Below the pieces are notes generated by a model. It was given only the letters and a program-made list of their open reading frames with translations. It was not told the origin of the DNA and did not search any database. DNA of 64,000 bases, taken from NCBI RefSeq assembly GCF_007859075.1, contig NZ_VOAK01000027.1:62001-126000 (forward strand). The letters run 5' to 3'. Below, in pieces: positions 15,921 through 26,051 of the stretch (its first letter is position 1; each line of letters starts with the position of its first letter). This DNA comes from Gemmobacter aquaticus. Lineage in GTDB: Bacteria > Pseudomonadota > Alphaproteobacteria > Rhodobacterales > Rhodobacteraceae. A program made the position numbers and the translations under genes.

Positions 15921-16919
15921 ATGATGCACCAACGTCCCCGGATCAGTGATGTGGCGCGGCTGGCGGGCGTTTCGACCGCCACGGTCAGCCGTGCGCTATC
16001 GAACCCCGCGCTTGTCAGCGAAGAGACGCGCGCCGCCGTCGATCAGGCGGTGCAGGCGACGGGCTATCGCATCAACCATGCGGCCCGGAACCTGCGCCAC
16101 CGGCGCACAGGCGGGATCGTCGCGCTGGTGCCGGGACTGGCGAACCCGTTCTTTTCGCAGATCCTTTCGGGCATTGCCTCGGTGCTGGCACCTGCGGGTT
16201 ACAACCTTCTGGTGGCCGATACCCGATCGGCCGGGGCGGATACACTTCTTTCCTATGCCGAACCCAGCCGGGCTGATGGGCTGATCGTTCTGGATGGCAC
16301 GCTGCCCGCCGCGGGCCTGACACGGATGCCGGTGGTGCTGGCCTGCGAATGGGTGCCCGGCCTCATTGCGCCGCGCGTGAAGATCGACAACCGCGAGGCC
16401 GCGGCAATGGCGGTCAACCATCTGGCGGATCTCGGGCATCGGCGCATCGGCCATGTCGCGGGCCCGCCGGGCAATGTGCTGACCGAAGCGCGGCAGGCGG
16501 GCTGGCAAGAGGCCTGCATCGCGCGCGGCCTGACGCCTGATCCTGCGCTGCTCTATCCCGGCGACTTCGGTCTTGATTCCGGGCAGAGGGCGGCGCGGCT
16601 CTGGCTGGATCAGCCGAAAGACTCCCGGCCCACCGCCGTCTTCCTCGCCTCGGACGAGATGGCCTGCGGTTTCATTGGCGAGGTCGTGCGCCACGGCATC
16701 CGCGTGCCGCAGGATCTCTCGGTTGTGGGCTTTGACGACATTGAACTGGTGGCCCATATCGCCCCGCCGCTGACTACCATCCGCCAGCCGCGCAACCAAC
16801 TGGGCCGGATCGCGGCAGAGCGGCTGCTGGCACGGCTTGAAGGGCGCGTCGACGACACCGACACCGTTCTTCCGGTCGAGCTGGTCCTGCGCGGCAGCAC
16901 CGCCCCGCCACGCGGTTGA
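15921..16919 (+). CDS. LacI-family transcriptional regulator
   Basis: The protein has about 332 residues. The N-terminal helix-turn-helix is ISDVARLAGVSTATVSRALS with the hinge helix following, and the C-terminal domain is a periplasmic-binding-protein-like sensor (LVPGLANPFFSQILSGI, DGLIVLDGTLP, AVFLASDEMACGFIGEV, DLSVVGFDDIELVAHI). Two adjacent ATGs (15921 and 15924) are equally possible starts; no clear ribosome site is seen. It is divergent from the sugar operon and two LacI-type operators lie between them. It probably represses the operon in the absence of the sugar. Confidence 0.92.
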   Translation: MMHQRPRISDVARLAGVSTATVSRALSNPALVSEETRAAVDQAVQATGYRINHAARNLRHRRTGGIVALVPGLANPFFSQILSGIASVLAPAGYNLLVADTRSAGADTLLSYAEPSRADGLIVLDGTLPAAGLTRMPVVLACEWVPGLIAPRVKIDNREAAAMAVNHLADLGHRRIGHVAGPPGNVLTEARQAGWQEACIARGLTPDPALLYPGDFGLDSGQRAARLWLDQPKDSRPTAVFLASDEMACGFIGEVVRHGIRVPQDLSVVGFDDIELVAHIAPPLTTIRQPRNQLGRIAAERLLARLEGRVDDTDTVLPVELVLRGSTAPPRG

Positions 16920-16935
16920 TCCACCACGCGGGGCG
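16901..16935 (+). terminator. Possible terminator hairpin of the LacI gene
   Basis: CGCCCCGC and GCGGGGCG form a perfect 8-bp stem that brackets the LacI stop codon. A short pyrimidine stretch (CTTTC) follows. The loop is long (19 bases), so this is a candidate rather than a firm call. Confidence 0.4.
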
Positions 16936-17009
16936 CTTTCAGTTGACATGGGTCATAGCCCGGCCTTCAGTCATGGATCAGGGTCTTCCTGCGAAGGAAA
17001 GCGGGTGCC

Positions 17010-17738
17010 ATGGCCAATCTACGAGATCCTGTCATCGGGCCCGTCATCCGGGCTGAAGGCCTGACCAAGGTCTACCGCTCTGGCCCGGTTGAGGTTCAGG
17101 CGCTGCGCGGCGTGGATTTCACCGCCGCAGCGGGCGAATTCGTCGTGATCCTCGGGCCCTCGGGTTCGGGGAAGTCGACCTTCCTCAATATCCTCGGCGG
17201 GCTGGATACGGCATCGGCTGGCCGGGTCTGGTTTCGCGGGCTTGATCTGACCGCACTCGATGACCGCGGGCTTACGCGGTATCGGCGCGATCATGTGGGC
17301 TTTGTCTTTCAGTTCTACAACCTTGTTCCAAGCCTGACCGCGCTGGAAAACGTGGCGCTTGTAACCGAAATCGCCCGCAACCCCATGCCCCCGGCCGAGG
17401 CGCTGGCGCTGGTGGGCCTGTCGGCGCGGCGCGACCATTTCCCGGCGCAGCTTTCGGGTGGAGAGCAGCAGCGTGTGGCCATCGCGCGCGCCATCGCCAA
17501 ACGGCCCGAGCTTCTGTTCTGCGACGAGCCGACCGGCGCGCTTGACAGTGCAACCGGGATCAAGGTGCTTGAGGCGCTGACCGAGGTGAACCGCGCGACC
17601 GGCGCCACCACGCTGGTCATCACCCATAACGCCGCGATCCGCGAGATTGCCGACCGTAGCCTGCGCTTTGCTGACGGACGCATCGCGGAAGAGGTGGTGA
17701 ACCCCGTCCGCAAGGCGCCCACGGAGGTGTCATGGTAA
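17010..17738 (+). CDS. ABC transporter ATP-binding protein, MacB/LolD type
   Basis: The protein has 242 residues. Walker A is GPSGSGKST, the signature is [19 protein letters not shown], Walker B is [13 protein letters not shown] and the switch histidine lies in LVITHN. The sequence [18 protein letters not shown] after the Q-loop is typical of the MacB/LolD/FtsE branch that drives mechanotransmission rather than substrate translocation. It overlaps the next gene (permease) by 7 bp. The three genes (ATPase, FtsX-type permease, HlyD adaptor) form one operon, probably an efflux or lipoprotein/envelope export system. Confidence 0.92.
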   Translation: MANLRDPVIGPVIRAEGLTKVYRSGPVEVQALRGVDFTAAAGEFVVILGPSGSGKSTFLNILGGLDTASAGRVWFRGLDLTALDDRGLTRYRRDHVGFVFQFYNLVPSLTALENVALVTEIARNPMPPAEALALVGLSARRDHFPAQLSGGEQQRVAIARAIAKRPELLFCDEPTGALDSATGIKVLEALTEVNRATGATTLVITHNAAIREIADRSLRFADGRIAEEVVNPVRKAPTEVSW

Positions 17739-20098
17739 TCGCCCCGCTGCGCCGCAAGGTTCTGCGCGATCTGCGCCGCCTCTGGCCGCAGGCGCTGGCC
17801 ATTGCGTTGGTCCTGGCGGCGGGGGTTGCAACGCTGATCCTGGGGAACGGTGCCCATGCGGCACTGTCTGACACGCGGGCGCGCTATTATGCCGACTACC
17901 GCTTTGCCGATGTGTTTGCCGATCTGACCCGCGCGCCCCTTTCGCTTCTGGCCGAGGTCTCGGCCCTTGACGGCGTGCTCGCCGCCGAGGCGCGGATCGT
18001 CAAACTGGGCCGGCCCGAGCTGCCGGACCTGACTGCGCCCGCCTCGATGATGATGGTCTCGCTGCCTGCACGGCAAGGGGCAGGCCTCAATCGCCTGCAC
18101 CTGCGTCAGGGACGCCTGCCCGATCCGCTTTCCACGCGTGAAGTGGTGATCTCGGCCGATTTTGCCACCGCCCACGGGCTGCAGCCCGGCGACGGGATGT
18201 CGGTGGTGATGAACGGCAAACGCCGGATGGTCAGCATCACCGGGATCGCGCTGTCGCCCGAGTTCATCTATGCGCTCGGCCCCGGCGAGATGATGCCCGA
18301 CCCGCGCCGCTTTGGCATCGCATGGGTGCCGCGCGACATGCTGGCGGGGGCCTTTGACCTGGAGGGCGCGTTTTCCAATCTGGTCGTGCAACTGGCCCCC
18401 GGCGCGGACGAGTCGCGGGTGATCGCCGCCATCGACCGGCTGATCACGCCCTATGGTGGCGGCGGGGCAGTGGGACGTGTCGATCAGGTCTCGCATGCCT
18501 TTCTTGATGCCGAGCTGCGCCAACTGGGGGCGATGGTCAAGGTTCTGCCGCCGATCTTTCTGCTGGTCGCGGCGATGCTGGTACATATGACCCTGTCACG
18601 TCTGATCGCGTTGGAGCGTGAACAGATCGGGCTTCTGAAGGCTATCGGCTACAGCCCGCGCGCCATCGCCGGACATTATCTTGAGCTTGTGCTGCTGATT
18701 GCAGGCTGCGGCATCTTGATCGGCTTTGGCGCGGGCGCATGGCTCGGGGCGGGGCTGGCGCAGATCTATGCGCGGTTCTTTTCCTTCCCCTTCCTCGTCT
18801 TTACCCGTGATCCGGCCGTCTATGGGTTGGCCGCGCTGGTCACGCTTGCCGCCGCCGTTGCGGGCGCTTTGCAGGCGGTGCGCGCGGTCCTTGCCCTGCC
18901 GCCAGCGGTTGCGATGTCGCCCCCGGCCCCGGCAGACTATCGCCGCGACGGCGGCCACCTCGCGGCGCGCATTCCCTTGCGACAAAGCCAGCGGATGCTG
19001 ATCCGGCACCTGTGGCACTGGCCGCTGCGCACGGGATCGAGCATCCTTGGCGTCGCGATGGCGGTGGCGATCCTCGTGGCCTCGCTCTGGTCGCCGGGAT
19101 CGATCGAACACATGATCGACGTGACCTTCACCCGCGCCGACCGGCAGGATGTCCGCATCACCTTTGCGACCGCACTTGCCCCCGCCGCCTTCGCCGACAG
19201 CCGCCACCTGCCCGGCGTCATGACCGCCGAGCCGTTTCGCGCCGCACCCGCGCGCCTGACCAAGGGCAGCCGAACCAAGCGCATCGTGATCGAGGGGCGG
19301 CCAAGCGATGCGCGCCTGTCTCGCGTGCTGGCACCCGATCTGCGCCCGATGGCGATGCCCGAGGCCGGGCTGATCCTGTCGGAGGCGCTGGCCGAGGCAC
19401 TCGACGTCCGACCCGGCGAACGCGTGCAGGTGGAGTTTCTCGACGGGCGGCGCGCCCGCGTCGAGCTGCCGGTCAGCGGCATTTCCGTGGGCTATGTCGG
19501 TCTGGGTGCCGCGATGGAGTTGCAGGCGCTGAACCGCGCGACGGGCGATGGCGATCTGGTATCCGGCGTGAATTTGCAGCTTGATCCGGCCCAAAGCGCC
19601 GCGTTCCTTGCCCATGCGCAGGACGCCCCCGGCACCAGTTTTCTGACCGTCAGCGACCTGACCGTCGCCCGGTTTCGCGCCACACTGGCCGAGAACATCA
19701 CCGTGATGATCACCGTCTATGTCGCCCTTGCCGCGATCATCGCCGTTGGGGTGGTCTACAACTTTGCCCGCATCGCCCTGTCAGAGCAGGGGCGCGAGCT
19801 TGCAAGCCTGCGCGTGCTGGGCTTCACGCGGGCCGAGGTCACGGGCATCCTGATCACCGAGCTTGCGGTGGTCGTGGCGCTGGCCCAACCCCTTGGCTGG
19901 TTGATCGGCCATGGCATTGCCCGCGCCATGGTCGCGGCCTTTTCGTCCGACCTTTACCGGGTGCCCTTTGTGATGGGGCCGCAGGTCTATGCGACCGCCA
20001 GCCTTGTCGTCTGCGCCGCCGCTGTCCTCTCGGCGCTGGCGATCGGGCGGCGCATCGGGCAGCTTGACCTTATCGCCGTCCTGAAGACGAGGGAATGA
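17732..20098 (+). CDS. ABC transporter permease with two FtsX domains
   Basis: The protein has 788 residues. A first membrane helix ([18 protein letters not shown], about 20-38) is followed by a large periplasmic domain, then three helices (about 273-395) of a first FtsX domain. A second helix near 435-455 and a second periplasmic domain lead to three terminal helices (about 650-780) forming a second FtsX domain. This duplicated architecture is found in MacB-related exporters of the LolC/YbbP kind. It should work with the ATPase upstream and the HlyD-type adaptor downstream. A clear GGAGG site precedes the ATG. The exported substrate is unknown. Confidence 0.9.
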   Translation: MVIAPLRRKVLRDLRRLWPQALAIALVLAAGVATLILGNGAHAALSDTRARYYADYRFADVFADLTRAPLSLLAEVSALDGVLAAEARIVKLGRPELPDLTAPASMMMVSLPARQGAGLNRLHLRQGRLPDPLSTREVVISADFATAHGLQPGDGMSVVMNGKRRMVSITGIALSPEFIYALGPGEMMPDPRRFGIAWVPRDMLAGAFDLEGAFSNLVVQLAPGADESRVIAAIDRLITPYGGGGAVGRVDQVSHAFLDAELRQLGAMVKVLPPIFLLVAAMLVHMTLSRLIALEREQIGLLKAIGYSPRAIAGHYLELVLLIAGCGILIGFGAGAWLGAGLAQIYARFFSFPFLVFTRDPAVYGLAALVTLAAAVAGALQAVRAVLALPPAVAMSPPAPADYRRDGGHLAARIPLRQSQRMLIRHLWHWPLRTGSSILGVAMAVAILVASLWSPGSIEHMIDVTFTRADRQDVRITFATALAPAAFADSRHLPGVMTAEPFRAAPARLTKGSRTKRIVIEGRPSDARLSRVLAPDLRPMAMPEAGLILSEALAEALDVRPGERVQVEFLDGRRARVELPVSGISVGYVGLGAAMELQALNRATGDGDLVSGVNLQLDPAQSAAFLAHAQDAPGTSFLTVSDLTVARFRATLAENITVMITVYVALAAIIAVGVVYNFARIALSEQGRELASLRVLGFTRAEVTGILITELAVVVALAQPLGWLIGHGIARAMVAAFSSDLYRVPFVMGPQVYATASLVVCAAAVLSALAIGRRIGQLDLIAVLKTRE

Positions 20099-20101
20099 TC
20101 C

Positions 20102-21289
20102 ATGCGCCGCCTGCTGATCCCCGCCATGTTCGCCCTTGCGCTTCTGGCCTTGCTGGTCTGGGCCTTTGCGCCGCGCCCCGTGCCGGTGGAAACCGCACAG
20201 ATCCTGCCCCGCAGCTTCAGCGTCACGGTCGAGGAGGAAGGCGAGGCCCGCATCCGCGAGGTCTATACCGTCTCGGCCCCGATCACCGGTCGGCTGCAAC
20301 GCATCGCCCTGCAGCCGGGCGACGCGGTCGAGGCAGACAAGACCGTGGTGGCCCGCATCGGACCGGTCGCGCCTGCGCTTCTGGATGCCCGCGCCCGCGC
20401 AGTGGCCGAGGCGGCCGTTGCCGCTGCCGAGGCCGCCGTCGATCTGGCCCGCGCACTGGTGATCCAGGCCGAGGCCACGCAGGAATATGCGGCAACCGAG
20501 GCTGAACGCGCGTTGCAGCTTTTTGATCGCGCGGCGCTGTCGCAGCGGCTGCTGGACAATGCCATTCTGGCACGCCGCACCGCCGATGCGGCGGTCGAAA
20601 GTGCGCGGGCCAATCTGGCCGTGCGCGGTCGCGAGCTTGACAGTGCGCGTGCTGTGCTGGCCGATGGCGCCGTCACACCCGATGAGCGTTGCTGCGTCGA
20701 GATCGTGACGCCCGTATCGGGCCGCATCCTGCGCGTCATGACCGAGGATGAACAGGTGGTGCAGCCCGGCATGCCGATCATCGAGATCGGAAATCCGGGT
20801 AATCTTGAAATCGTTGTCCATGTCCTGTCGCGCGATGCGGTGCGCATCGTCCCCGGCGCAGGCGCCACGATCACCGGCTGGGGCGGCCCGCCCCTTCAGG
20901 CTGTGGTTGACCGGATCGAGCCCGCCGCCGCCACCAAGATCTCGGCCCTTGGCATCGAGGAGCAGCGGGTCGAGGTCATCCTGTCGCTGACCGGCACCCC
21001 TGATGACTGGCAAGCCCTTGGTCACGGCTTCCGCGTCATCGCAGGGATCGAGGTCTGGCGCGGCGCCGAGGTGCTGTCGATCCCGGTGGGCGCGCTTTTC
21101 CGTGACGGGTCTGACTGGGCGGCCTTCGCGGTGGCCGAGGGCCGCGCCACACTGCGCACCTTGCGGATCGGAGAGCGGAACGAGGATCTTGCTCAGGTGC
21201 TGGAGGGGCTGGCCGAGGGGGAACAGGTGATCCTGCACCCGGGCGACGCAGTGGCCGATGGCGCTCGCGTCGCGCCGCTTGCCGAATGA
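20102..21289 (+). CDS. HlyD-family periplasmic adaptor subunit
   Basis: The protein has 395 residues. A signal or anchor helix at residues about 3-22 (LLIPAMFALALLALLVWAFA) is followed by a biotinyl-lipoyl-like segment (TVSAPITGRLQRIALQPGDAV), an alpha-helical hairpin rich in Ala (about 90-190), the second lipoyl half (ETVTPVSGRILRV-like segment near 205) and a beta-barrel domain. Such proteins bridge an inner-membrane exporter to an outer-membrane channel. It follows the permease by 3 bp. No outer-membrane partner (TolC) gene is present in the window. Confidence 0.88.
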   Translation: MRRLLIPAMFALALLALLVWAFAPRPVPVETAQILPRSFSVTVEEEGEARIREVYTVSAPITGRLQRIALQPGDAVEADKTVVARIGPVAPALLDARARAVAEAAVAAAEAAVDLARALVIQAEATQEYAATEAERALQLFDRAALSQRLLDNAILARRTADAAVESARANLAVRGRELDSARAVLADGAVTPDERCCVEIVTPVSGRILRVMTEDEQVVQPGMPIIEIGNPGNLEIVVHVLSRDAVRIVPGAGATITGWGGPPLQAVVDRIEPAAATKISALGIEEQRVEVILSLTGTPDDWQALGHGFRVIAGIEVWRGAEVLSIPVGALFRDGSDWAAFAVAEGRATLRTLRIGERNEDLAQVLEGLAEGEQVILHPGDAVADGARVAPLAE

Positions 21290-21406
21290 CGGGGAATGCG
21301 TCTGGACCCTTGCCGCGCTTTGCGCCTATGGTCGGGCCATGACGTGCGGTTGTAATATCCTCGGGGGCTGGATGATGCCCTGTTCCTTTGTCGCCGGGGT
21401 CCGGTC

Positions 21407-22162
21407 GTGACACTGGCGGATGCGTTGATTCTGGGGCTTGCCGCCTTTGGCGCGGGGATGCTGAACACCGTCGCGGGGGGTGGCACTTTCCTGACCTTCC
21501 CCGCGCTGGTCTTTACCGGCATCCCGCCAGTTGCCGCGAATGCCACCAGTGCTGTCGCGGTCTTTCCGGGCTATCTGGCGGGCGCCATCGGCTTTCGGGA
21601 TGAGCTTGGCCGTATGTCGCGCGCGCGGCTCGTGCGGCTTTCCGCCATCACGCTTGCGGGTGGGCTTGCGGGTTCGCTCTTGCTTCTGGTGTCGTCGAAC
21701 GAGGCGTTTTCGCGCATCGTGCCGGGCCTTCTGCTCTTCGCCACGCTGGTCTTTCTGTTCGGCGACAGGCTGCGGCAACTGGCTGCAGGATGGGCCAGCG
21801 GTGAGGGGCTCACCGGGATCGTCGGCCTCTTTCTGGTCAGTCTTTATGGCGGCTACTTCAACGGGGGCTTGGGCATCATGCTGCTTGCGCTGTTTTCGGT
21901 CTGGGGCATGCGCGACCTGCACGAGATGAACGGGCTGAAGAACGGGCTTTCTTTCGTGCTTTCGGCAATATCGGTTGCGGCATTCGCGCTGGCGGGGCTT
22001 GTGTCATGGCCCGCGGCGGTGCTGATGATGGTCGCCTCAACCCTCGGGGGCTATGCCGGGGCGCCGGTTGCGCGCATCCTCCCCCGTCCCGTGCTGCGCG
22101 GGCTGATCGCTGTTGTGGGCTTTGGCATGACGGCCGTCTTTGCCGCGCGGGCCTGGGGGTAG
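21407..22162 (+). CDS. TSUP family (TauE/SafE-type) membrane transporter
   Basis: The protein has 251 residues, about eight predicted membrane helices and the two TSUP repeats. The first carries GMLNTVAGGGTFLTFPALVFTGIPP...ANATSAVAVFPGYLAG and the second GYFNGGLGIMLLALFSVWG...NGLKNGLSFVLSAISV. The family exports sulfite, sulfoacetate or other small anions, or takes up related compounds; the substrate here is unknown. The frame starts with a GTG at 21407. It stands alone between the HlyD gene and the SbcD-like gene. Confidence 0.9.
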   Translation: MTLADALILGLAAFGAGMLNTVAGGGTFLTFPALVFTGIPPVAANATSAVAVFPGYLAGAIGFRDELGRMSRARLVRLSAITLAGGLAGSLLLLVSSNEAFSRIVPGLLLFATLVFLFGDRLRQLAAGWASGEGLTGIVGLFLVSLYGGYFNGGLGIMLLALFSVWGMRDLHEMNGLKNGLSFVLSAISVAAFALAGLVSWPAAVLMMVASTLGGYAGAPVARILPRPVLRGLIAVVGFGMTAVFAARAWG

Positions 22163-22260
22163 ATCGGGTGCCGCAGACAGCGCCGGGCGACAGATTCTGA
22201 CACCTTGGTGCCGTCAAGATCGGCCATCCTTTCCGCCGATTCCATTTCAGGGGTACTGCC

Positions 22261-23397
22261 ATGTCCGAATTCCGCTTTCTTCACACGGCCGACCTGCATC
22301 TGGGCAAGCGTTTTGGCGCCCTGCCCGAAGAGGTGCGCGCCCGCACGGCCGAGGCACGCCACGGCATTCTTGCCCATCTCGCGCAGGTGGCCCGGCAGCA
22401 TGGCACGCAGCACATCCTGATTGCGGGCGATACCTTTGACACCGAAACACCGACGGACCGGGTCTGGCGGCAGGCGGTTGCCGCGATGGGCGCGGCGGGA
22501 GATCTGCACTGGTGGCTTCTTCCCGGCAACCATGACAGCCTTGGTGCCGAGGCATTGTGGGATCGCCTGCGCGCCGCCGCCCCCGCGAACCTGCATGTGC
22601 TGACCGATATCGAGCCGATCGAGATGGCGCCCGGCGTCATGCTCTTGCCCGCCCCCCTGCCCCGTCGCTATCCGGGCCGTGACCTGACCGAGTGGATGAA
22701 TGCCTGCGAGACCGATCCGCGTGCGCTGCGTATCGGCCTTGCCCATGGCGCGGTGCGCGACTTTTCCGAAGATGGCGGCGGCAATGACGCGCTTCTGGCC
22801 ATTGACCGGGCCGAGGCGGCGCGGCTCGATTACCTCGCGCTTGGCGACTGGCACGGGCAGATGCGGCTTGGCCCCCGTACCGCCTATGCCGGCACGCCCG
22901 AGCAGGACAGCTTCCGCCACGAAGGGCCGGGCGCCTGCCTGCTGATCACCCTGACCGCGCCGGGCGATGCCCCGCAGATCGAGCGGTTGGAGACCGGGCA
23001 GCTGGAGTGGCACGACCTCGCCCCCGATCTGGTGCCGGGGCAAGACCCGGCGGCGCTGGTGCTGGCCGCCCTTCCCGCCGATCCGGCGGCGCGGCGCAAC
23101 CATCTGGTGCGGCTGCGCCCGCAAGGGCGCGCGCGGCTGGCCGAACATGCCGCACTCGAGGCGCTGGCCGCCGAGGTGGGCCCGCAGTTCTGCCATTTCG
23201 TGCTGGATTGTGGCGCACTTGCCATTGAGCCCGATGCCGCCGATCTGGACCGGATCGACCGCTCAGGCGCCCTGCGCGTTGCCGCCGACCGACTGGCCGA
23301 GGCCGCCGCCGACCCTGCCCGCGCGGCGCCGGATCGCGCCGTGGCGGCGGGGGCGCTGAACCGGCTTTACGGCTATCTGCAGGAAGGCGCGCAATGA
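22261..23397 (+). CDS. Metallophosphoesterase DNA exonuclease, SbcD/YhaO type
   Basis: The protein has 378 residues. All calcineurin-like motifs are visible: FLHTADLHLGK, HILIAGDTFD, LLPGNHDS, GLAHG and DYLALGDWHGQ. The layout matches bacterial Mre11-type nucleases such as SbcD and YhaO. Its stop overlaps the start of the next gene, a large coiled-coil ATPase, as ATGA, giving the standard Mre11-Rad50-like pair. Together they probably process DNA ends or hairpins during repair. The C-terminal capping region is rich in Ala, Asp and Arg. Confidence 0.92.
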   Translation: MSEFRFLHTADLHLGKRFGALPEEVRARTAEARHGILAHLAQVARQHGTQHILIAGDTFDTETPTDRVWRQAVAAMGAAGDLHWWLLPGNHDSLGAEALWDRLRAAAPANLHVLTDIEPIEMAPGVMLLPAPLPRRYPGRDLTEWMNACETDPRALRIGLAHGAVRDFSEDGGGNDALLAIDRAEAARLDYLALGDWHGQMRLGPRTAYAGTPEQDSFRHEGPGACLLITLTAPGDAPQIERLETGQLEWHDLAPDLVPGQDPAALVLAALPADPAARRNHLVRLRPQGRARLAEHAALEALAAEVGPQFCHFVLDCGALAIEPDAADLDRIDRSGALRVAADRLAEAAADPARAAPDRAVAAGALNRLYGYLQEGAQ

Positions 23398-25994
23398 AGA
23401 TCCGCTCGATCACCCTGTCGGATATCCGCCAGTTCACCCGCCCCGTCACCGTGGGTGGGTTCGCAGCCGGCCTCAATGTGCTGGCCGCCCCGAACGAGGC
23501 CGGAAAATCCACGCTCTTCGATGCGATCCATGCACTGTTCTTCATTCCGCACCGGTCAAGCCGGATTGGCCATCTGCGCCCCGAGGCGGGTGGAAACCCT
23601 GAAATCCGGGCCGAGCTTGATCTGCCCGATGGCCCCTGCACCATCGTCAAACGCTGGGGTCGCGGTGCGATGGCCGAGGTGATCCGCCAGGGTCACGTGA
23701 TAGCCCGCGCCGATGCGGCCGAGGCTTTTGTCACCGGCCTGACCGCCCCGGCCGAGGAAGGCGGCCCTGCGGGGCTCCTCTGGGTGCGTCAGGGCGTCAT
23801 TGCACTGGATGACGGCAGCCGGAAAGAGGTGGAGGGCGCGCTCCTTGCCCGCCGCGACCTGATGAGCTCGGTCACCGGCGAGTTCGAGACGGTGACGGGG
23901 GGCCGCCGCATGGACCGCGCATTGGCCCGCGCCGAGGCCGATCTGGAACGGCTGGTCACATTGCGCGGTCCAAAGGCGGGCGGCCCCTATGATCGCGCGA
24001 AGAAGGCGGTCGAAAGCCTGACCGCCATGCGCGACGATCTGGCCCAAAAGCAGGCCGCATTGCGCGATGCGCTGGACCGTCGCCGGGCCGCGCGGGCCGA
24101 GATTGCGCAATGGTCTGATCCGGCTGAGGCCGCCCACCGGGCGCAGCGTCTTGTGGCGGCGCAAGCCGCGCATGAGGAAGCCACGCGCCACGCCGAACGG
24201 CTGGCGGGCTTGCAGGCAACCGCCGATCACGCCGCCCTGCGCGCATCCCAGGCCGAGGCCGAGCTGCGCCGTCTGACCGAAGCCGAGGCCGCCTTGCGCA
24301 GGGCCAGTGCCGGGGCGCGGTCAGCAGGCGAAGAGGCCCGTGCGGCGGAGGGTGCCCATCACACGGCACTTGCCGCACTGGGCGACAGCCGCGCGGCAGT
24401 CGAGGCTGCACGCGCCGGGCAGGAGCAGGCCGAAGGGGTGCTCGCCGCCGCGCATCGGGCCGTTGCGCAAGAGGCCGCGCAAAAGCGCCGGGCCGAGCTT
24501 TCGCAGCGCCTCGCCACGGCGCAAGAGCTGACGCAGCGCTTGCTCGGCGCCCGCGCCGCCGCACAGACCGGGCCAGAGGCCGCGGCGGTCGCCGCGCTGG
24601 AGCGCGCCGAAACCACGCTGGCGGTGCTGGAGCGTCAGGGCGCGGCGGCGGCACCGCAGATCGTGCTGCGCTATCTGCCGGGCATTGCGGCGCGGGCCAG
24701 CATCGATGGTGCGGCACTGGAGGGGGATAGCCCCCTGCCCGTGCTGGCACCGCTGACGCTCGACCTGCCGGGGCTTGGCGCATTGTCCGTCACCCCCGGA
24801 CAGACGGTCGATGCGAGAGGGCTGGCCGAGGCTCGGGCCGAGCGGGACCGCGCACGGGCAGAGACAGGATGCGCCGACCTGCTCGCCGCACGGTCTGCAC
24901 TGGCCACCCGCACATCCGCGCAGGAAGCGGTGGCGCTGATCGAGGCGCAATTGCGCGGACTGGTGCCCGAAGGGATCGAGGCGCTGAAGGCCGAGCTTGC
25001 TACCCTGCCGGAACCCGCAGATATCACAGGCCCGGTTGACCCTGCTGCCGCCGAAGACCACGCCCGTCAGGCCCGCGCTACGCTGGAGGGTGCCCGTCAG
25101 ACTGAGGCACGCGCCGCGGGGCTGGAGAGCGAGGCCCGCACGCGCGCCCTGCGTGCCACCATCGCGGCCGAGACCGCCGCGCGGGCCCTGCAACAGGCCG
25201 AGGCTACGCTCGCAGCCTTTGGACCTGTCGATGAGGCCCGAACAACGCTTGCCGCCGCACTGGCCGCGGCAACGGCGGCAAGGGATACTGCCCGCGCGTC
25301 GCATGCGGCAATGGCCGAAACGGCGCCTGACCCATCCGCCACCGCAGCCGCCCTTGCCCGCGCGCGCTCGGTCGTCGAGGCCGCAGACCGCGAGGTCGCC
25401 CGCCTTGGTGAAGATCTGGTCCGGCTGGAAACCCTGATCGACGTCCACGCAGGCAACGGGGTCGAGGAAGAGCTCGCCGATTGCGAAGCCCGACTTGCCC
25501 GCGCCGGGGCCGACCTTGCCGCGCATGAGCATGAGGTGGCGGTCCTGCGCTGCCTGATCGCTGCACTGACCGAGGCGCAGGCGACCGCGCGTGACCGCTA
25601 TTTCGCCCCCGTCATGGCCGAGCTGCGCCCGATGCTGCGCCTGCTCTGGCCCGGCGCCGAGCTGCGGTTTGACGGCGAAAGCCTGCTGCCCACGCAGCTG
25701 ATCCGCGACGGGCGGGCCGAAGAGATTGGCACGCTTTCCGGCGGGACGCGCGAACAGATCGCGCTTTTGCTGCGGTTGGCCTTCGCCCGGCTTCTGGCAA
25801 AATCGGGGCGCCATGCCCCCGTCATCCTCGACGATGCGCTGGTCTATTCCGACGATGACCGGATCGAGCGGATGTTCGATGCGCTGCACCAGCAGGCGGG
25901 CGATATCCAGATCATCGTGCTAAGCTGCCGCAACCGCGCCTTCCGTGACCTTGGCGGGCAGAAGCTGACTTTCACCGAGGCGGGCGCCGTCTGA
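23394..25994 (+). CDS. SbcC/YhaN-type AAA ATPase with coiled coil
   Basis: The protein has 866 residues. N-terminal Walker A is AAPNEAGKSTLFDAIHALFF. The central portion (about 180-740) is Ala/Glu/Arg-rich coiled coil interrupted near the middle by a non-coiled segment. The C-terminal ATPase half has signature TLSGGTREQIALLLRLAFARLL and Walker B PVILDDALVYSDDDR. It is the Rad50-like partner of the upstream nuclease. At 866 residues it is shorter than E. coli SbcC (about 1,050) and closer to the YhaN type. The ATGA overlap implies coupled translation. Confidence 0.92.
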   Translation: MKIRSITLSDIRQFTRPVTVGGFAAGLNVLAAPNEAGKSTLFDAIHALFFIPHRSSRIGHLRPEAGGNPEIRAELDLPDGPCTIVKRWGRGAMAEVIRQGHVIARADAAEAFVTGLTAPAEEGGPAGLLWVRQGVIALDDGSRKEVEGALLARRDLMSSVTGEFETVTGGRRMDRALARAEADLERLVTLRGPKAGGPYDRAKKAVESLTAMRDDLAQKQAALRDALDRRRAARAEIAQWSDPAEAAHRAQRLVAAQAAHEEATRHAERLAGLQATADHAALRASQAEAELRRLTEAEAALRRASAGARSAGEEARAAEGAHHTALAALGDSRAAVEAARAGQEQAEGVLAAAHRAVAQEAAQKRRAELSQRLATAQELTQRLLGARAAAQTGPEAAAVAALERAETTLAVLERQGAAAAPQIVLRYLPGIAARASIDGAALEGDSPLPVLAPLTLDLPGLGALSVTPGQTVDARGLAEARAERDRARAETGCADLLAARSALATRTSAQEAVALIEAQLRGLVPEGIEALKAELATLPEPADITGPVDPAAAEDHARQARATLEGARQTEARAAGLESEARTRALRATIAAETAARALQQAEATLAAFGPVDEARTTLAAALAAATAARDTARASHAAMAETAPDPSATAAALARARSVVEAADREVARLGEDLVRLETLIDVHAGNGVEEELADCEARLARAGADLAAHEHEVAVLRCLIAALTEAQATARDRYFAPVMAELRPMLRLLWPGAELRFDGESLLPTQLIRDGRAEEIGTLSGGTREQIALLLRLAFARLLAKSGRHAPVILDDALVYSDDDRIERMFDALHQQAGDIQIIVLSCRNRAFRDLGGQKLTFTEAGAV

Positions 25995-26051
25995 TCCGTA
26001 CCGCAGAGGTGTAGTTGCGCCGCGCGTAAATCAGGGCATATAAATCCATCG

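Noticed and set aside
24321-25889. A 522-codon minus-strand open frame
   Set aside because: It is antisense to the SbcC-like coiled-coil gene; length reflects high GC and few stops, not coding.
22261-25994. SbcD/SbcC-like pair as a phage-defence system
   Set aside because: The motifs are those of general Mre11-Rad50-type repair proteins and no defence gene is nearby; housekeeping repair is the simpler reading.
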